Shown here: one piece after another, positions 54,818 to 63,950 of the stretch
How positions within the stretch are numbered: the stretch's first letter is position 1
How the letters are laid out: each line of letters starts with the position of its first letter
DNA from: Nocardia puris
Lineage (GTDB): Bacteria; Actinomycetota; Actinomycetes; Mycobacteriales; Mycobacteriaceae
Reading direction: 5' to 3'
Assembly: GCF_003315035.1 (NCBI RefSeq)
Contig: NZ_QNRE01000021.1
Location: forward strand, 1 to 64,000
Length of the DNA stretch: 64,000 nt
The notes under the pieces: model-generated
Databases searched by the model: none
Seen by the model: the letters and a program-made list of their open reading frames with translations, nothing else
What the model was told of the DNA's origin: nothing
Position numbers and translations under genes: made by a program

Positions 54818-57127
54818 TCATCCCACCGGACTGGGTTCGATGCGGACCGTGAGATTCTTCATGATCGGCTGATCGCTCTGCGTGCTGTAATCGCCGATCG
54901 CGCACAGCACGTTCATCTCCGGCATGTAGCCGGCGGCACACCCGGGCGGGATGTCGTAGGGAATCGCCTGGTAGCGGTGCAGGGAGCGAGTGGTGCCGTC
55001 GCGGGCGATGCTGGTGATGTCGACCTCGTCGAATTCGGACAGACCGCGCTCGCGCATATCGTCGGCATTCATGAAAACCAGTGTGCGCAGGTTCTTCACA
55101 CCGCGATAGCGATCGTTCTCGGAGTAGATGGTGGTGTTCCACTGATCGTGCGCCCGCATCGTGGCAAGGGTGAGCGTGCCGGGTTCGCGCGTGCCGTCGG
55201 GCAGTGGCGCGGCGGAGAACTCGGCGCGGCCCGAGGGCGTGCGGAACACCAATTCCCGTGCGGGCTGGCGGATCCGGAACCCGAGCGGCAACCGTACGCG
55301 GCGGTTGAAATCCTCGAAGCCGTCGAACACCTCGGCCATGGTGTCGCGGATCCGGTCGTAGTTCTCGATGTAGTGCTCCCACGGCGTGGGGCTGTCGGGC
55401 AGCGCGGCGCGCGCGATCCCGGCGATGATCGCCGGTTCGGAGAGCAGGTGCGGGGACGCGGGCTTCTTCATCCCGACCGACAGGTGCACCATGCTCATCG
55501 AGTCCTCCACCGAGGTCGCCTGCACGCCGCCGCGCTGCACGTCCTTCTCGGTGCGGCCCAGGCACGGCAGGATCAGCGCGCGCCGGCCGTGCACCAGGTG
55601 GCTCCGGTTGAGCTTGGTGCTCACCTGCACGGTCAGCTCACACCGGCGCAGCGCGTCGAACGTGTAGGCGGTGTCGGGCGCGGCGATCGCGAAATTGCCG
55701 CCCATACCGACGAATACGCGCACCCGGCCCGCGTGCATGGCGTCTATGGTCGCGACCGTGTCCATACCGTGTTCGCGCGGCGGGTCGATCCCGCACACGA
55801 GCGCCAGCCGGTTCAGGAAGTCCTGGCTCGGGCGGTGATCGATGCCGCAGGTGCGGTTGCCCTGCACATTGCTGTGCCCGCGCACGGGCGAGGGACCCGC
55901 GCCCTCGCGACCCAGATTGCCGCGCAACAGCAGCAGATTCACGATCTCGCGGACGGTGTCGACGCCGTGCTCGTGCTGCGTGACGCCCAGGCACCAGCTG
56001 ACGATGCTGCGGTCGGCGTCGCAGTAGATGCGCGCGGCCTTGCGGATCTCCTCGGCGCGCACACCCGAGCGCTGTTCGAGCTCGGCCCAGGTGGTCGCCT
56101 CGCACACCGCGCGGTAGTCCTCGTAACCGGCGGTGTAGCGCTCGATGAACTGGCGGTCCAAAGCCTTCGGGTTCGCGGCCGACTCCTCGAACACGGCCTT
56201 GGCGATGCCGCGCAGCACGGCCATATCGCCGCCGATGCGCGGTTGCAGGTTGAGCGTGCTGGTAGGGGTCGCGCGGAAGGTGGCCATCTTCACGAAGTCG
56301 TGCGGGATGATCGCGCGCCGCGCCGCCGCCTCGACCAGCGGGTTCACGTGCACGATCCGCGCGCCGCGCCGGTAGGCCTCGACCAGGGCGGTGAGCATGC
56401 GCGGCGCGTTGGAGGCGGCGTTCACGCCGAAGATGAACAGCGCGTCGGCGGTCTCCCAGTCGGCCAGGTCGACGGTGCCCTTGCCGGTGCCCAGCGCCGC
56501 CTGCAAGGCGCGCCCGCTCGCCTCGTGGCACATGTTGGAGCAGTCGGGCAGGTTGTTCGTGCCCAGCTCGCGCGCCAGCAGTTGATACAGGAAGGTGGCC
56601 TCGTTGCCGAGGCGGCCCGAGGTGTAGAAGGCGGCCTGGTTCGGGTCGTCGAGTTCGCGCAGCGTGCGCCCGGCCAGCTCGAACGCCTCCGGCCACGAGA
56701 TCGGGAGGTAGCGGTCGGTGGCGGGGTCGTAGCTCATCGGCTCGGTGAGCCTGCCCTGGTTCTCCAGCTCGAATTCACTCCATCCCGACAGCTCGGTCAC
56801 CGTGTGCCGGGCGAAGAACGCCGCGTCGACCCGCTTGTGCGTCATCTCCCACGCGACGTGTTTGATGCCGTTCTCGCAGATGTCGAGGTGCAAGCCCTTG
56901 GTGTCGTCGGGCCAGGCGCAGCCGGGACAGTCGAAGCCGCCGTTCTCGTGGTTCATCTTGAGGATGGCGCGCGGCCCCGCGATGCCCTCGCCCTCCTTCG
57001 CCAGGAAACGGGTGACGCTCTCGGCGGCGCCCCACCCGGCGGCGGGGTGGTGATAGGGATGGAATTCCGGCCTGCCGTCGTCGGACTCGTGGCCGGTATC
57101 GCGATCTTCGACGGAACCTCTGGTCAT
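54818..57127 (-). CDS. FdhF/YdeP-family molybdopterin oxidoreductase
   Basis: Protein of 769 aa. The N-terminal motif FDCPGCAWPD and the cofactor-binding parts NNLPDCSNMCHEASGRAL, NVQGNRTCGID and a C-terminal molydopterin-dinucleotide domain (REPGTLTLATMRAHDQWNTT) identify the FdhF/YdeP branch of the DMSO-reductase family. Only two Cys remain at the usual 4Fe-4S site. The substrate is unknown; YdeP is associated with acid tolerance in E. coli. Start ATG 57127. It lies 264 bases upstream of the asparagine-synthetase-like gene, same strand. Confidence 0.87.
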   Translation of the reverse strand: MTRGSVEDRDTGHESDDGRPEFHPYHHPAAGWGAAESVTRFLAKEGEGIAGPRAILKMNHENGGFDCPGCAWPDDTKGLHLDICENGIKHVAWEMTHKRVDAAFFARHTVTELSGWSEFELENQGRLTEPMSYDPATDRYLPISWPEAFELAGRTLRELDDPNQAAFYTSGRLGNEATFLYQLLARELGTNNLPDCSNMCHEASGRALQAALGTGKGTVDLADWETADALFIFGVNAASNAPRMLTALVEAYRRGARIVHVNPLVEAAARRAIIPHDFVKMATFRATPTSTLNLQPRIGGDMAVLRGIAKAVFEESAANPKALDRQFIERYTAGYEDYRAVCEATTWAELEQRSGVRAEEIRKAARIYCDADRSIVSWCLGVTQHEHGVDTVREIVNLLLLRGNLGREGAGPSPVRGHSNVQGNRTCGIDHRPSQDFLNRLALVCGIDPPREHGMDTVATIDAMHAGRVRVFVGMGGNFAIAAPDTAYTFDALRRCELTVQVSTKLNRSHLVHGRRALILPCLGRTEKDVQRGGVQATSVEDSMSMVHLSVGMKKPASPHLLSEPAIIAGIARAALPDSPTPWEHYIENYDRIRDTMAEVFDGFEDFNRRVRLPLGFRIRQPARELVFRTPSGRAEFSAAPLPDGTREPGTLTLATMRAHDQWNTTIYSENDRYRGVKNLRTLVFMNADDMRERGLSEFDEVDITSIARDGTTRSLHRYQAIPYDIPPGCAAGYMPEMNVLCAIGDYSTQSDQPIMKNLTVRIEPSPVG

Positions 57128-57242
57128 CGCCGCACCCTTCGCCAGGCCGCCGCGAGGGCGCGCGGCAGCGGGTCTTCGTGACACATCGGAAATCGGGCTG
57201 CTGCACCGAATGGTAGTCCTCGTGCTCCGGTGCCGAGGGGTA

Positions 57243-57881
57243 TCAGCCGGTCGCGATTCCGGCGACCAGATTGATGGTGGTCGCGAGGATGACGGTGCCG
57301 AACACATAGGACAGCAGATTGTGCCGCAGCGCGACCGCCCGAATGGTCCGGCTCGACACATCGGTGTCGGAGACCTGATAGGTCATGCCGAGGTTGTAGC
57401 TGAAATAGAAGAAATCGCGATAGGCGGGTTGTTCGTCTTCGTTATTGAAATCGATGCCGCCGATCGGTTCGGCGTAGTACAGATACGCGTACCGCGTGGC
57501 ATACATCAGGTGCAGCGCCGCCCACGCCATGAACACCCCGCCCAGCGCGGTCGCCGCGGCCGCGTGACCTGCGCCGGAGCTGCCCAGCACCAGGATCACC
57601 ACGATGCCGACCAGACCGCTCAGCGCCGCCGCGACCACCACGAGTTCGTCCACCAGCGGCCGGAAATCCTCGCGCCGCACCACCGCTCGCGTGCGGTGCT
57701 CGTCCATCGGCCACAACACCAGCCACCCGGCGATCACGAAAACCGTGGCGGTGGCGGTGATTCCGGAAACAATCCCCAACGGCACCCGCGTGGTGATTCC
57801 CACCGGCACCCCGACCATCACCCCGGCGAGCACCGAGAGAAGCAGGCGCGCCACTGCGGACAACAGAAATCCGGGCCTCAT
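57243..57881 (-). CDS. DUF1345-family membrane protein
   Basis: Protein of 212 aa with about five transmembrane helices (for example RLLLSVLAGVMVGVPVGITT, ATVFVIAGWLVLWPM, LVGIVVILVLG, LGGVFMAWAALHLMYATRYA). The conserved segment FFYFSYNLGMTYQVSDTDVS before the last helix is the DUF1345 signature. Function unknown. ATG at 57881 with no strong Shine-Dalgarno. Confidence 0.85.
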   Translation of the reverse strand: MRPGFLLSAVARLLLSVLAGVMVGVPVGITTRVPLGIVSGITATATVFVIAGWLVLWPMDEHRTRAVVRREDFRPLVDELVVVAAALSGLVGIVVILVLGSSGAGHAAAATALGGVFMAWAALHLMYATRYAYLYYAEPIGGIDFNNEDEQPAYRDFFYFSYNLGMTYQVSDTDVSSRTIRAVALRHNLLSYVFGTVILATTINLVAGIATG

Positions 57882-57939
57882 ACGCGCTCACTGTAGCCGC
57901 CGAGAATTCGGCGGTCCGGAAGAAATGCGGGCCGCCGGT

Positions 57940-59163
57940 TCAGGCGGAACGGATTTCGGGGACGGGTTCGGCGGCGCGGGCGGCCATGGCGGAACGCAGG
58001 ATCCAGATCTGGTCGGGCTTGCCCGGGTCCAGGCCGGTGAGCTGGGCGATGCGGCGCAGCCGGTAGTCGACCGTGTTGGGATGCACGTGCAGGTGGCGGG
58101 CCGTGCGGCGGCGGTCGTGCTCGTGGTCGAGGTAGTCGCGCAGCGTCGTCAGCAGTTCCGGATGGTCGTCCAAGGGAGCGAGGTGCGCGCGCAACGCCTC
58201 GCGCCCGGTGCCGGGCCTGGTCAGCTGGTAATACAGCGCCAAATCGGAGAATCGGTGCAGGCCGGATTCGCCACCGAGGCGTTCGAGCATGTCGAGCAGT
58301 TCGTGGGCCTGCTGCGCGGCGCCCGCCACCTCCTCGGCGCTTGCCGTCACCAGCGTCGCGATCACCGGAACCCGTGCGGCGTCGGACAATTGACGTACCA
58401 CGTCGTCGACTTCGCGGTCGTCGCGCAGGTTCGCCGGGAAGAGCACCGTGCCGCCGTTCACCGACAGCAGCGACAGCACCCGGTCGCCGAACTGATCGGC
58501 CAGCGAGGCCTGCACCCTGCGGAGCTTGCGCCGCGCGACCACCCGGCCGTCGAGCCGGGGGTCGCATTCGTCGGAATGGGGCGGCAACGAGACGGCCAGC
58601 ACGTGGTACCGGTCGGCGACCGGCAGTCCGCTCTCCCTGGCCAGCGACGAGCTGGTGTTGCCGCCGAGCAGTGCCGAGGTCAGGTTGTGCACGGCCGTAT
58701 GGTGTTCGGCCGCCGCCGCTTTGTGCTCGCGCACATACGCCTTGCCCACCGCGGCCGTCACCGCGTCGAGCACGTGCAGGATCGCGTCGGCGCAGGCGAC
58801 CACGTCGGCCTGTCCGGCGGCGCGCACCCGGCCCAGGATCAGCTCCAGCGCCGCGGTGAAGCCGCGATGCAGGACGTGCAGCGCCACGTCGATCGGGATG
58901 CCGTCGCGCGCCCAGCCGGCGGCCGCCGCGTGCAGCGCGTCGGCCGCGCCGTCCCCCGACGAGCCGTTCATCCGGTCGATCACCCGGTCCAGGCAGACGC
59001 GGGCGACGACGGCCGCGTCGGCGGGCAGGGACCCGCACGGCGTTCCCGAGCTCTTGAGCCCGGCGACGAGTTGCCTGGCCATCTCGTGAACCTCGTGCGG
59101 AGGGATCGCGATCGGGTTCCCGGAACCGACCGGTGCGGGACGATTGATGCTCTGAATCGTCAC
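57940..59163 (-). CDS. PucR/CdaR-like transcriptional regulator
   Basis: Protein of 407 aa. The C-terminal PucR-type helix-turn-helix is LLTTLRDYLDHEHDRRRTAR followed by HLHVHPNTVDYRLRRIAQLT. The N-terminal 170 residues are a helical RsbRD-like or GGDEF-unrelated sensor region (RVCLDRVIDRMNG). Family members respond to small molecules and activate neighbouring operons. GTG at 59163 follows AAGGAGG. Ligand unknown; divergent TetR gene begins at 59593. Confidence 0.85.
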   Translation of the reverse strand: MTIQSINRPAPVGSGNPIAIPPHEVHEMARQLVAGLKSSGTPCGSLPADAAVVARVCLDRVIDRMNGSSGDGAADALHAAAAGWARDGIPIDVALHVLHRGFTAALELILGRVRAAGQADVVACADAILHVLDAVTAAVGKAYVREHKAAAAEHHTAVHNLTSALLGGNTSSSLARESGLPVADRYHVLAVSLPPHSDECDPRLDGRVVARRKLRRVQASLADQFGDRVLSLLSVNGGTVLFPANLRDDREVDDVVRQLSDAARVPVIATLVTASAEEVAGAAQQAHELLDMLERLGGESGLHRFSDLALYYQLTRPGTGREALRAHLAPLDDHPELLTTLRDYLDHEHDRRRTARHLHVHPNTVDYRLRRIAQLTGLDPGKPDQIWILRSAMAARAAEPVPEIRSA

Positions 59164-59592
59164 GGGCAGACCTCCTTGTCACCGCGGGCTCGCGACCGGC
59201 GAATGCGTCGTGCCGACCCGGCCCGCCGCGAGCAGTTCACCCAGCGTGAACTGTAATTCGAGCACCCACTCACCTTCTACTCTCCTTCGCACCTGACCGC
59301 TCCGGCGTAGTTCCTGCCCGCTACCTGCGATTTCATCCTCGAAAACGCCGCTCGGGCAAGCGGGAAGAACACTATGATCGCCGGAAGCTCACTTTTCGTG
59401 GACGGCTGTCGCGGCCGGTGCGCGCATTGGTGCCGGGCACAAGGGCGGTGCGTGGATTCTGGGTGATCTACCACCGTGCCGACGGGGTCCGGGCGGCCGG
59501 TGATGGCCGATAGTTGAATCGGGGCAACCTCGGCGGCTCGGGCCGGGCGGTGCCCCGAGGAGTGAGTGGGCCGAGGACAGGAGGACTACACG
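59164..59592. other. PucR/TetR intergenic region with 8-bp inverted repeat
   Basis: Within these 429 bases CAGTTCAC (59233-59240) and GTGAACTG (59246-59253) form a perfect inverted repeat with a CCAGC spacer, 70-90 bases upstream of the pucR-like start. It is a candidate operator. No gene can be supported in the gap. Confidence 0.45.
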
Positions 59593-60249
59593 GTGCCAGC
59601 GAAGGCTGTGGGACAACGTCGCCGTCCCACCCAGGAACGGGCGAAGGCAACCCGTGAGCACATTCTCGACACCGCGGCCCGCCTGTTCGGCGAGCGCGGC
59701 ATCGCGAACACGTCCACGAACCGCATCGCCTCCGAGGCCGGGCTGAGCATCGGGACCGTGTACCGATATTTCAGCGACCGCACCGTGATCGTGGAGGAAC
59801 TGCTCTCGCGGCTGCTCGAGGACATCGAGCGGCGGTTCACCCAGCGGGTCTTCGATCTCTCGGAGAAGTCGTCCCGCCAGATCGTGTCCGACATCCTCAC
59901 CGTCATCACCGAGGAACTGGTGGCCAACGCGGAGCTGGTGCGCGCGCTGGTGGCCGGCGTGCAGTTCTACAACAGCGGCATCCCGGAGTTCGAACCCCGG
60001 CTGCACCTGTTGGTGAAGGTGCTCATCATCCAGATCCTCGGCCCCGGTGACGACCGCGAGTACGACGTGATGACGTTCGTGTTCATCAACACCGGCTTCG
60101 CCGCCGTGCTGCGCGCCTCGGCGCTCGAGGTCGACCAGCGGCAGCGGCAGGAGGCGATCGAGATGACCGCGCGCATGCTCGGCGCGTGGATCGATTCGGA
60201 GATCGACGCCGTCGACGGTGAACGGCTGCCCCGCGTGAGCGGTTCGTGA
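59593..60249 (+). CDS. TetR-family transcriptional regulator
   Basis: Protein of 218 aa. The helix-turn-helix is ATREHILDTAARLFGERGIA with TNRIASEAGLSIGTVYRYFS. The C-terminal half (ELVANAELVRALVAGVQFYN) is an unrecognised ligand domain. GTG at 59593 has GGAGGA with 9-base spacing. It converges on the small zinc-ribbon-like gene and TetR at 60260-61071. Targets unknown. Confidence 0.87.
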   Translation: MPAKAVGQRRRPTQERAKATREHILDTAARLFGERGIANTSTNRIASEAGLSIGTVYRYFSDRTVIVEELLSRLLEDIERRFTQRVFDLSEKSSRQIVSDILTVITEELVANAELVRALVAGVQFYNSGIPEFEPRLHLLVKVLIIQILGPGDDREYDVMTFVFINTGFAAVLRASALEVDQRQRQEAIEMTARMLGAWIDSEIDAVDGERLPRVSGS

Positions 60250-60259
60250 GTGCGCGAGC

Positions 60260-60406
60260 TCAGTACGCGAACAACAGGATCTCGTCGCGCGAGTAGTCGT
60301 GACCGGGATGGTTCTCGGTGAGGTGCGCGCGGGTCTTCTCCACCAGATCGTCTTCGTCGGAGCCGGTGATCAATTCGCCGCAGGGGCAACGCAATCGGGT
60401 CTTCAC
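60260..60406 (-). CDS. Small zinc-ribbon-like protein (DUF1059-like)
   Basis: A 48-residue protein with an N-terminal RCPCGE motif, an acidic DEDDLVEKTRAHLTENHPGH helix carrying two His, and end YSRDEILLFAY. CxC plus H-x(4-5)-H could hold one zinc. Similar small CPCG proteins are widespread in actinobacteria. GTG at 60406 overlaps the upstream TetR stop (GTGA), with GAGGAAAG ahead, so it is coupled to that gene. Confidence 0.72.
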   Translation of the reverse strand: MKTRLRCPCGELITGSDEDDLVEKTRAHLTENHPGHDYSRDEILLFAY

Positions 60407-61071
60407 GGGGCTTTCCTCTCGGAACGGGGGCTGTCGGGCGGGCCGGTGAGTATGGCGGTGACGACATCGATGAGTTCGGCTTTCGCCTGCTCGGGCGTGA
60501 TGTCGACACCGGAGAGCGCGACCAGGTCGCGGGTGCTGTGCAGGTCGCCGAGGGCGTGGAAGGTGAGCGTCATCGCCTGGGCCAGGCGGAAGCGCACGGT
60601 GGGGCGGGGCAGATCCGGGTCGATGCGCCCCATCAGCGAGGTGAAGCGCACGGCCTGGTCGGTGAATCCCTCGCTGACCAGCGCGAGCGCCTGATGTCCT
60701 CCGGCCAGGATGCCGGCGATGAACTTCACCCACGACGCGCCCTCGCCGCAGGCCAGCTCCCACACCGGCAGCACGAACGCCTCGGCCAGACCGCGCGGCG
60801 TGGGGTCGCCCGCGGACTCCATGGCGTCGAGCAGGGCCGCGCGCCGGGAGGCCACGGCCTCGCTGCGCCGCCGCACCACCGCGCTGATCAGGGCGTCCTT
60901 GGACCCGAAGTGGTAGTGGACCGACGCCACGTTGGTGCCCGCCTCGGTCATCACCGCGCGCAGCGAGACGGCGTCGATCCCGCGCTCGGCGAACAGGCGC
61001 TCCGCCGCCGCCACCAACCGCTGCTCGGTGGTGGGCGGCGCGGCGCCGTCCCGCTCGATGGCACTGGTCAC
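60403..61071 (-). CDS. TetR-family regulator of the lipid-catabolism set
   Basis: Protein of 222 aa from GTG 61071; an upstream GTG at 61092 would add 7 residues. The helix-turn-helix is RLVAAAERLFAERGIDAVSL with RAVMTEAGTNVASVHYHFGS. A C-terminal TetR domain follows (VRFRLAQAMTLTFHAL). TACAAT, a perfect -10, lies 6 bases before 61071, which decides the start. It follows the acyl-CoA synthetase gene on the same strand but has its own promoter inside a near-palindrome. Confidence 0.85.
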   Translation of the reverse strand: MTSAIERDGAAPPTTEQRLVAAAERLFAERGIDAVSLRAVMTEAGTNVASVHYHFGSKDALISAVVRRRSEAVASRRAALLDAMESAGDPTPRGLAEAFVLPVWELACGEGASWVKFIAGILAGGHQALALVSEGFTDQAVRFTSLMGRIDPDLPRPTVRFRLAQAMTLTFHALGDLHSTRDLVALSGVDITPEQAKAELIDVVTAILTGPPDSPRSERKAP

Positions 61072-61086
61072 GACTGCATTGTAGTC
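61072..61086. promoter_or_regulatory. Operator-like palindrome overlapping the tetR -10 element
   Basis: On the minus strand GACTACAATGCAGTC is near-symmetric (GACT...AGTC) and contains the TACAAT -10 (61078-61083). Binding of the adjacent TetR here would give autorepression. Confidence 0.5.
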
Positions 61087-61096
61087 AGGCACGCGC

Positions 61097-62707
61097 TCAC
61101 CGGACCGGAGCCCCGGATTCGATTGCGGCGGCGGCGATCTCGCGGATCTTCTTCTTGTCCGGCTTGCCCAGCCCGGTGAGCGGCAGCGGTCCGGTGAACA
61201 AGACGTGCTTGGGCGATTGCACCGAACCCTTGCGCTGCTTCACCGTGCGCTGGATCTGCGCGGTGATGGCGTCGCGGTCGTGCCCGTCGCCCGCGCGCAG
61301 CACCACCACGGCGGTGACGGCCTCGCCCCAGTGCGCGTCGGGCACGCCCACCACCGCCACGTCGGCGACGTCGGGGTGCTCGGCGACGACATCCTCGATC
61401 TCGCGGGGGAAGACGTTGAATCCGCCGGTGACGATCATGTCCTTGCTGCGGCCCACGATGTGCAGGAAGCCGTCGGCGTCCTCGCGCGCCAGGTCCCCGG
61501 TGCGCAGCCAGCCGTCGCGGAACGTCTCGGCCGTGGTCTCCGGCAGGCCGAGATACCCGGCGGCGAGCAGCGGGCCGGACACGCAGATCTCCCCGACCTC
61601 GCCCTCCGGGACGCGCTGCCCTTCGGTATCGAGCAGCGCGACGCGCAGCGCGTGCGAGGGCCTGCCGCAGGAGGTGAGCCGGGCGCGATCATGCTCACTC
61701 TTGCCGAGGTAGCTGATCACCATCGGCGCCTCGGACTGGCCGTAGTACTGCGCGAAGATCGGGCCGAACCGGTCGATCGCCTCTTGCAGGCGATGCTGGT
61801 CGATCGCGGAAGCCCCGTAGTAGACGGTCTCGAGCGAGGAGAGGTCGCGGGTGGCGATGTCGGGGTGGTCGAGCAACGCGTAGAGCATCGACGGCACCAG
61901 CATCGTCGCGGTGATCCGGTGCTCCTCGATGACGCGCAGCACCTCGCCCGGATCGAAGCGGGGCACCACCACGCAGTGCCCGCCCAGCAGGACGGTCGGC
62001 ACGAAGAACGCCGCACCCGCGTGCGAGAGCGGCGTGCACACCAGGAACTTCGGGCGGTGCGGCCACTCCCATTCGGCGAGCTGGATCTGCGTCATCGTCG
62101 CCATGCCCAGCGCGGTCCCGACCACGCCCTTCGGCTTGCCGGTGGTGCCGCCGGTGTAGCTGACCGACACCACGTGATCTGGCGGCAGTTCGGTGGCCTC
62201 CACCGGGCCGGACGGCGTCTGCTCCACCGTCGCCAGCAAGTCCACGCCCACGTCGGCGAGTTGCTCCGGAACCGGGCCCAGCACAAGCACTTTCGTCAGT
62301 CCCGGCACGAGATCCACCAGGGCGCGGGCGCGTTCGACGAAGGGCGGCAGCGGATCGAGGATGAGCACCGAGATGCCCGCGTCGTCGAGGACGTAGGCGT
62401 GATCGTCCAGTCCGCCCATGGGGTGCAGCGCGGTGCGGCGATGCCCGCGGATCTGGCCCGCGCCGATGGTGAACAGCACCTCGGGACGGTTGAGCGCCAG
62501 CACGCCCACGGGCGTGCCGGTGTCGACGCCGTGGGCGGCCAGCGCGGTGGCGTAGCGGCCGATCGCGTCGGTGACCTCGGCGCCGGTGAGCACGGCGTCG
62601 CCGAGGGTGAGCACCGGATCGTGGCGATGCCTGCGCAGGCCCGCGAGCAAGGAGTGGCCGTTGTGCACGGGCAGGCGGAGCTGGTCGTCGGTATTCGGTC
62701 GAATCAT
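61097..62707 (-). CDS. Acyl-CoA synthetase (AMP-binding, FadD-like)
   Basis: Protein of 536 aa. The AMP-binding signature is SYTGGTTGKPKGVVG; YYGQSEAPMVISY, GWLRTGDLAREDADGFLHIV and the C-terminal Lys in TGLGKPDKKKI are present. Such enzymes activate a carboxylate to acyl-CoA. The substrate is open: fatty acid, steroid side chain or aromatic acid. It lies 18 bases after the thiolase-like gene, same strand. Confidence 0.9.
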   Translation of the reverse strand: MIRPNTDDQLRLPVHNGHSLLAGLRRHRHDPVLTLGDAVLTGAEVTDAIGRYATALAAHGVDTGTPVGVLALNRPEVLFTIGAGQIRGHRRTALHPMGGLDDHAYVLDDAGISVLILDPLPPFVERARALVDLVPGLTKVLVLGPVPEQLADVGVDLLATVEQTPSGPVEATELPPDHVVSVSYTGGTTGKPKGVVGTALGMATMTQIQLAEWEWPHRPKFLVCTPLSHAGAAFFVPTVLLGGHCVVVPRFDPGEVLRVIEEHRITATMLVPSMLYALLDHPDIATRDLSSLETVYYGASAIDQHRLQEAIDRFGPIFAQYYGQSEAPMVISYLGKSEHDRARLTSCGRPSHALRVALLDTEGQRVPEGEVGEICVSGPLLAAGYLGLPETTAETFRDGWLRTGDLAREDADGFLHIVGRSKDMIVTGGFNVFPREIEDVVAEHPDVADVAVVGVPDAHWGEAVTAVVVLRAGDGHDRDAITAQIQRTVKQRKGSVQSPKHVLFTGPLPLTGLGKPDKKKIREIAAAAIESGAPVR

Positions 62708-62725
62708 GGTGTGCGGCTCCGGAAG

Positions 62726-63928
62726 TCAGGCGGGGACGGGGGACGGTGCGGCGTAGAGCGTGACCGAGCACGCACCGCCGAGGCCGAGATTGTGGGCGAG
62801 GGCTAGGCGCGCGCCCGGGACCTGGCGGGCGTCCGCGAGTCCCCGGAGCTGCCAGGACAGTTCGGCGGTCTGGGCGAGTCCGGTCGCGCCGAGCGGGTGG
62901 CCCTTGGAGATGAGCCCGCCGGAGGGGTTCACCACCCAGCGTCCGCCGTAGGTGGTGGCCCCGGACTCGACGAGCTTGCCCGATTCGCCCTCGGCGCACA
63001 GGCCGAGCGCTTCGTAGGTGACGAGCTCGTTGATGGAGAAGCAGTCGTGCAGCTCGATCACGTCCACGTCGGCGATCCCGACGCCCGTGCGTTCCCAGAC
63101 CCGTTGCGCGGCACGCCTTGTCATCGGTGCGCCGATGACGTCGATCAGGGAGCCGGTCGCGAAGGCCTCGGCGGTGTCGGTGACGATCTCCTGGGCGAGG
63201 ATCTCCACCGCCTGTGCGCGCAACCCGTGCCGGTCGACGAAGTCCTCGGAGGCGAGCACGGCCGCGGCCGCGCCGTCGGACATGGGGGAGCACTGCGACC
63301 GGGTGAGCGGCCCGTGCACCGGGTGGTCGTCGAGCACCTCGCGCAGCGAATACGGACGCTGGAACTGCGCCAAGGGATTTCGCGTCGAGTGCTCGTGGTT
63401 CTTCACCGCCACCGCCGCCAGTTGCTCGGCCGTGGTGCCGTAGCGGCTCCTGTGCTCGGCGGCCGCGTTGCCGAAGAACTGGGTGGTGACCGGCGCGGTG
63501 CCGAACTCGTGGCGCTCGGCCATCACGCGTAAGTGGGCGTCGATGGTCGTGACCGGCGGCGGTTCGGCGGGTGCGGCCATCGACTCCTTGGTCATCTGCT
63601 CGAAGCCGAGCGCGAGCGTCACCTCGGCCGTGCCCGCGGCGACCCACTCGGCGGCCAGCATCAGGGCCGTGGAGCCCGTCGCGCAGTTGTTGGACACGTT
63701 GACGACCGGTAGACCGGTGAGCCCGACGTCGTAGAGCACGCGCTGCCCGGCCGCCGACGGCTGGAAGACGTAACCCGCCGCGGCCCTGTCGATCCGGTCG
63801 TATTCGACGCCCGCGTCGGCCAGCGCCGCCCGCACCGCCGCGCCCGCCAGGTCCGGATAGGTCCGGTCGCGCGCACCGATCTTGACGAACGGCGTCATGC
63901 CGACGCCGATCACGAAAACCCTTCGCAC
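62726..63928 (-). CDS. Thiolase-family lipid-transfer protein (SCP-x type)
   Basis: Protein of 400 aa. Thiolase motifs are VSNNCATGSTALM with the nucleophile Cys, the active-site His in ELHDCFSINE, and SKGHPLGATGLAQ near the C terminus. The SCP-x/lipid-transfer branch takes part in fatty acid or sterol side-chain degradation and lacks one of the classical thiolase Cys positions. GTG at 63928 follows GAGGAG. It precedes the acyl-CoA synthetase. Confidence 0.88.
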   Translation of the reverse strand: MRRVFVIGVGMTPFVKIGARDRTYPDLAGAAVRAALADAGVEYDRIDRAAAGYVFQPSAAGQRVLYDVGLTGLPVVNVSNNCATGSTALMLAAEWVAAGTAEVTLALGFEQMTKESMAAPAEPPPVTTIDAHLRVMAERHEFGTAPVTTQFFGNAAAEHRSRYGTTAEQLAAVAVKNHEHSTRNPLAQFQRPYSLREVLDDHPVHGPLTRSQCSPMSDGAAAAVLASEDFVDRHGLRAQAVEILAQEIVTDTAEAFATGSLIDVIGAPMTRRAAQRVWERTGVGIADVDVIELHDCFSINELVTYEALGLCAEGESGKLVESGATTYGGRWVVNPSGGLISKGHPLGATGLAQTAELSWQLRGLADARQVPGARLALAHNLGLGGACSVTLYAAPSPVPA

Positions 63929-63950
63929 AGTGGCACTCCTCGCTCGTCGA

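Noticed and set aside
51444..57127. Treating the whole minus-strand stretch as a biosynthetic gene cluster
   Set aside because: Only the amidotransferase-P450 coupling is firm; no NRPS, PKS, RiPP precursor or exporter gene is seen, and 264 bases separate the FdhF-type gene.
52694..57181. Open frame of about 1495 codons on the plus strand
   Set aside because: It is antisense to the asparagine-synthetase-like and FdhF-type genes, both with clear motifs; high G+C third positions create such long antisense frames.
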